Below are positions 22,602 through 25,211 of a stretch of DNA of 25,211 nt, one piece after another. The notes beneath the pieces are model-generated. The model worked only from the letters and a program-made list of their open reading frames with translations. It did no database searches and was not told the origin of the DNA. Numbering within the stretch: position 1 is the first letter of the stretch; each line of letters begins with the position of its first letter. The position numbers and the translations under genes are program-made. This DNA comes from Christensenella sp. UBA5327 (GTDB taxonomy: Bacteria > Bacillota > Clostridia > Christensenellales > Aristaeellaceae): the NCBI GenBank assembly GCA_002411105.1, contig DHQX01000051.1:37835-63045 (forward strand), given 5' to 3'.

Positions 22602-23663
22602 TTACTTCTCCTGTGACAGATCGCCGATGATCTCCTGCTCCGCAAACAGCGCTGTGGCGCCGCCCGTGTGCCAAAACACCACCTGGCTACCCGGCTTGAT
22701 CTTGCCGTCTTGTATCCATCCCAATAGCCCGGCAAAGGCCTTGCCGGTATAGACCGGGTCCAGCATCAGGCCCTCCTGGCGCGCCAGCAGGCGAATGGCA
22801 TCGCTGGCAGCCTGGCTTGGCTGCTCATATCCAGGGAGAAAATAGCCCCGGTCTATGGTGAAGTCATCAGCCGAAACGCCAGGATCGCTCCCCAGCCATG
22901 CCAGGGTTTTGTTACAGAGTTTAGCGAGGCGATCCTCGTAGTCCGGCCCTTTTTTGCTGACAGTGATGCCCACCAGCTGTGCCTTATCCGCCAGGAGATG
23001 GCGTCCTGCCATCATGCCGGCCAGGGTGCTCCCGGTGCCCGCGCCGCAGAATACATACTCGGGCTGCACATCCAGGGTCTGACACTGTTCCATCAGCTCT
23101 CCATAGCCCTGGGTGAAAGCGGCAGCGCCCACATGGCTGGCCCCGCCCAGGGGTACATCATAGCACCGGTGCCCTGCCTGCTCCAGCCTCAGGGCATGGG
23201 CCCTGCCCATTTCAACACAGCGGGCTTCGGTCTGGGCCTCGCTCTGGCCGGGTTCGCTCCTCACCACATGGGTTTCAGCGCCCAGGATACGGCCCAGCAG
23301 CATGTTGGAGCGGATGTCCTTCTCATCCGGCTCAACATAGGTGTTCAGATACAAGATAGGCGTCAGGCCCAGCCGGCGGCAGGCTGTGGCGGTTTGCATG
23401 GCGTGGTTTGACTGGGTGGCCCCATAGGTGAAGATGGTATCGCAGCCCTTTTCCAGGGCATCCCCCATGATAAATTCCAGCTTCCTGATTTTGTTGCCGC
23501 CAAACAGGCTCATGCCGGAAAAATCATCCCGTTTGATATACAGCGCCACCCCCAGGTGTTTGGACAGCCGTTCCAGCTTGTATAAAGGGGTCGGGTAAAA
23601 TCCCAAATGCGCCTGGGGCTTGGCCAGGGTCAGGGCGTACAGCGCTTTTATCTTATCTGTCAT
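22602..23663 (-). CDS. dcyD: D-cysteine desulfhydrase / ACC deaminase family PLP enzyme
   Basis: A 353-residue fold-type II PLP enzyme. D-cysteine desulfhydrase converts D-cysteine to pyruvate, sulfide and ammonia. Substrate recognition begins at YPTPLYKLERLSKHLG. The PLP lysine is Lys58 in LFGGNKIRKLEF, and GATQSNHAMQTA matches the desulfhydrase form rather than ACC deaminase. CGAGTGSTLAG is the glycine-rich phosphate loop, and LDPVYTGKAFAGL and VFWHTGGATALF are the usual C-terminal blocks. I chose the ATG at 23663, with TGAGGC eight bases upstream. A frame continuing to 24173 overlaps the transglutaminase gene in another frame and is rejected. The gap to that upstream gene is ten bases, so they form one operon. 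D-serine or D-selenocysteine-type substrates cannot be excluded. Confidence 0.88.
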   Translation of the reverse strand: MTDKIKALYALTLAKPQAHLGFYPTPLYKLERLSKHLGVALYIKRDDFSGMSLFGGNKIRKLEFIMGDALEKGCDTIFTYGATQSNHAMQTATACRRLGLTPILYLNTYVEPDEKDIRSNMLLGRILGAETHVVRSEPGQSEAQTEARCVEMGRAHALRLEQAGHRCYDVPLGGASHVGAAAFTQGYGELMEQCQTLDVQPEYVFCGAGTGSTLAGMMAGRHLLADKAQLVGITVSKKGPDYEDRLAKLCNKTLAWLGSDPGVSADDFTIDRGYFLPGYEQPSQAASDAIRLLARQEGLMLDPVYTGKAFAGLLGWIQDGKIKPGSQVVFWHTGGATALFAEQEIIGDLSQEK

Positions 23664-23673
23664 CTCAATTGCC

Positions 23674-25047
23674 TCACAAAATTTTTTCCCATGAGAGCAT
23701 CTCACGGCTGATCGAATAATCCCCCCGCCGCAGCCCTTCATCCTGGTAGGAGACCTCGCCATCCTGATTGTCATAGGGGTCCTGGCGCAGGAAGGGATAG
23801 GGCGGGTCAAAGACCTGTTGGATATCCCGGTTCGCCACCAGACGAAAGGGTTCCAGGTTGGCAAAGTAGAAGTTCCACCGGTCCAGGTGTCCTTCCCGGT
23901 AGGCGCTCCCGCCAAAGGAGCTGTCGCAATACAGCCAGCCATAGGGGGCGATGTAGAACCTGGCCCAGTCATGGTTGCCGACTGACCCTGGCCGGGTATA
24001 AAGCCCCGCCTGCCACTGGGCCGGGATGCCCGCGCAGCGGCACAGCGTGATGAACAGCAGCGCATGCATGCCGTAGTCCCCCCGCTGGCCTGCGCCAAAG
24101 TATTCGGGGATGTTGGTCTTGGTGAAATAGGCCGGCACAAACCGGTAGCAGCACTGGGTGGTGATGTAATCATAAAAGCGGCGTGCCTTGATGAGGGGGT
24201 TGCTCTCCTCCCCTGCCAGCTCTTTCACCAGGGCCCTGATAAAGGGGGTGAAATGAATCTGCGGAAGCATTTCCCCGGTGTCAAAATCAGGCTGCTGGGC
24301 TGATACAGCCTCTGGCACAGGCGCTGCATAGGGCGCCTTGATCTCCCAGCTGAATTCGCTGGAGAAGGTCATACCGGGCTCATACTCCGCCTCAAAGAAC
24401 GCAGTGCGCTGGGGATGATCAATGGCAGCGACGTGCTTGGCCTGGGGCCAGGTGATGATTTCCCCGGGGTAGCTCTGCCCGTCCTGAAGGGGCAGCGTCA
24501 TGTGGACACGGATCAGCTCCCCTGGCCGCTGGGCATGGGGCGCGATGGCAATCGTGGTCTTCATCCGGTAGCGCCAATGTGCACCGCCATTTCTCTTCAT
24601 GCCGGCGATTGCTTCGTCCAGCATCCTGATGTTCTCCGCTTTTTGGGCCAGCGCTTCTTGATCAAGGAAGCGTGATGCCATATCCGGCCGGGTCTTTATC
24701 AGGTTTTCACAGGCGTCCGTCTTGTAAAAAACCGCGCCTTCCCGGTAAATCCAGTCCAGTGTGCCGTCATCCCGCAGGGTTTCCATCTCCTCCCGCGTCA
24801 TTCCCTGTACCTGTGCCTGAAGCAGTGCCAGCATTTCCTCCTCCGGGTGGGTGTAATATCCAGGCAATTCTCTAATGATCTGAAGCTCAAGCTGCAAACG
24901 TTTTTTGACTGCTTCAGGCACCTTGGGATCACTCATCCGAAGCGCAATCACCCGCTTGCCCCGCTCATATTCCCCCGCGGCCACCAGCCGTGCCACATCC
25001 TCGGGCAGCGGACAGGCAAAGTAATCCAGATTTTCTGTCATATGCAT
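23674..25047 (-). CDS. Transglutaminase-like protein lacking the catalytic cysteine
   Basis: A 457-residue cytosolic protein without signal peptide. An all-alpha N-terminal part (to about residue 165) leads into beta-rich sequence (170-255) and a transglutaminase-like core from about 280. The core shows NPLIKARRFYDYITTQC, then GQRGDYGMHALLFITLCRCA, GIPAQWQAGLYTRPG, His359 in VGNHDWARFYI and Asp375 in WLYCDSSFGG. The residue where the family has its nucleophilic Cys, normally GDCG, is Tyr325 (codon TAC at 24075-24073), one transition from TGC. His and Asp are kept. It may be a non-enzymatic peptide or protein binder, a recent mutation or a base-call error. The ATG at 25047 follows AGGAAG; a second ATG two codons later is possible. 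It is co-transcribed with the dcyD-like gene. Confidence 0.8.
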   Translation of the reverse strand: MHMTENLDYFACPLPEDVARLVAAGEYERGKRVIALRMSDPKVPEAVKKRLQLELQIIRELPGYYTHPEEEMLALLQAQVQGMTREEMETLRDDGTLDWIYREGAVFYKTDACENLIKTRPDMASRFLDQEALAQKAENIRMLDEAIAGMKRNGGAHWRYRMKTTIAIAPHAQRPGELIRVHMTLPLQDGQSYPGEIITWPQAKHVAAIDHPQRTAFFEAEYEPGMTFSSEFSWEIKAPYAAPVPEAVSAQQPDFDTGEMLPQIHFTPFIRALVKELAGEESNPLIKARRFYDYITTQCCYRFVPAYFTKTNIPEYFGAGQRGDYGMHALLFITLCRCAGIPAQWQAGLYTRPGSVGNHDWARFYIAPYGWLYCDSSFGGSAYREGHLDRWNFYFANLEPFRLVANRDIQQVFDPPYPFLRQDPYDNQDGEVSYQDEGLRRGDYSISREMLSWEKIL

Positions 25048-25072
25048 CCACTTCCTGTCAATTGTCGGTGTT

Positions 25073-25101
25073 ATTTTATCACAGGTGACAGCCATCCACA
25101 A
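25073..25101 (-). promoter_or_regulatory. Promoter of the transglutaminase-dcyD operon
   Basis: On the minus strand, TTGTGG (25101-25096), a 17-base spacer and TAAAAT (25078-25073) give a start near 25066, about 20 bases before the ATG. Spacing is ideal and the boxes are moderately conserved. Confidence 0.55.
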
Positions 25102-25113
25102 ATACCCCAAAAC

Positions 25114-25144
25114 AAAAAACCCAGATACTCATTGAATATCCGGG
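25114..25144 (-). terminator. Terminator of the tRNA-Ser gene
   Basis: Read on the minus strand, CCCGGATA (25144-25137) pairs with TATCTGGG (25127-25120), with one G-T pair, around a nine-base loop, and six T residues follow (25119-25114). It starts four bases after the tRNA CCA. Confidence 0.85.
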
Positions 25145-25147
25145 ACT

Positions 25148-25211
25148 TGGCGGAGAAGGAGGGATTTGAACCCTCGCTACGCTTTTGACGTACTACTCCC
25201 TTAGCAGGGGA
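25148..25211 (-). tRNA. tRNA-Ser (anticodon GCT), 5' part beyond the window
   Basis: The minus strand carries the 3' two thirds of a class II tRNA. It has an anticodon stem-loop CTCCC-CTGCTAA-GGGAG with anticodon GCT, a long variable arm (TACG/CGTA stem), T-arm GAGGG-TTCAAAT-CCCTC, acceptor strand CTTCTCC, discriminator G and encoded CCA (25150-25148). The 5' acceptor and D-arm lie past the window end. Confidence 0.93.

Noticed and set aside
23664..24173. 170-residue N-terminal extension of the dcyD-like frame
   Set aside because: It overlaps the transglutaminase gene in another frame, is low-quality Ser/Thr/Arg-rich sequence, and the family start with ribosome site is at 23663.

Overview
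The window looks like a chromosomal segment of a GC-rich, Gram-positive-type anaerobe in class Clostridia. The evidence is AGGAGG-type ribosome sites, a SepF-DivIVA division locus, tRNA genes with encoded CCA and sigma-A-like promoters. The family-level origin cannot be settled from sequence alone; uncultured Clostridia or Christensenellales-like bacteria are my best guess. I see no insertion sequence, prophage or CRISPR array.

Layout. 1-1183 (minus): ABC-2 permease (cut by the window edge) and its ATPase. 1311-1799 (plus): small membrane protein. 1800-2694 (minus): DUF5655-like protein and glutathione peroxidase. 2834-3047: tRNA-Thr(CGT) and tRNA-Pro(CGG) with promoter and terminator. 3090-17199: a 14-kb operon, promoter to terminator, with a sugar/polyol ABC transporter (binding protein, double ATPase, permease), then iolE, iolB, iolD, iolG, a type II (archaeal-type) GAPDH homologue, an archaeal-type PGK homologue, a LarA-like nickel racemase, and a transketolase split into N and C subunits. 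17338-19092: secreted SH3/PepSY-like protein. 19220-22488: HlyD-like membrane protein, SepF with long Pro/Gln/Tyr-rich tails, and DivIVA. 22602-25047 (minus): D-cysteine desulfhydrase-like PLP enzyme and a transglutaminase-like protein. 25148-25211 (minus): start-truncated tRNA-Ser(GCT).

Main point. The operon has the four enzymes that turn myo-inositol into 2-deoxy-5-keto-D-gluconate (DKG) but lacks iolC (kinase), iolJ (aldolase) and iolA. Their place is taken by transketolase, GAPDH-, PGK- and LarA-family proteins. DKG is an isostere of D-xylulose 5-phosphate, with CH2-COO- replacing CH2-O-phosphate and the same D-threo configuration. A coherent reading is a kinase-free inositol pathway. 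The transketolase would move the two-carbon ketol of DKG to an aldose phosphate and release 3-hydroxy-4-oxobutanoate, a carboxylate analogue of glyceraldehyde 3-phosphate. The GAPDH and PGK paralogues would oxidise it to D-malate with ATP gain, and the LarA homologue would convert D-malate to L-malate. This is inference from gene content, chemistry and residue changes, for example loss of the basic residue after His-Gln-Gly in the PGK homologue. I am not aware of a description of this route.
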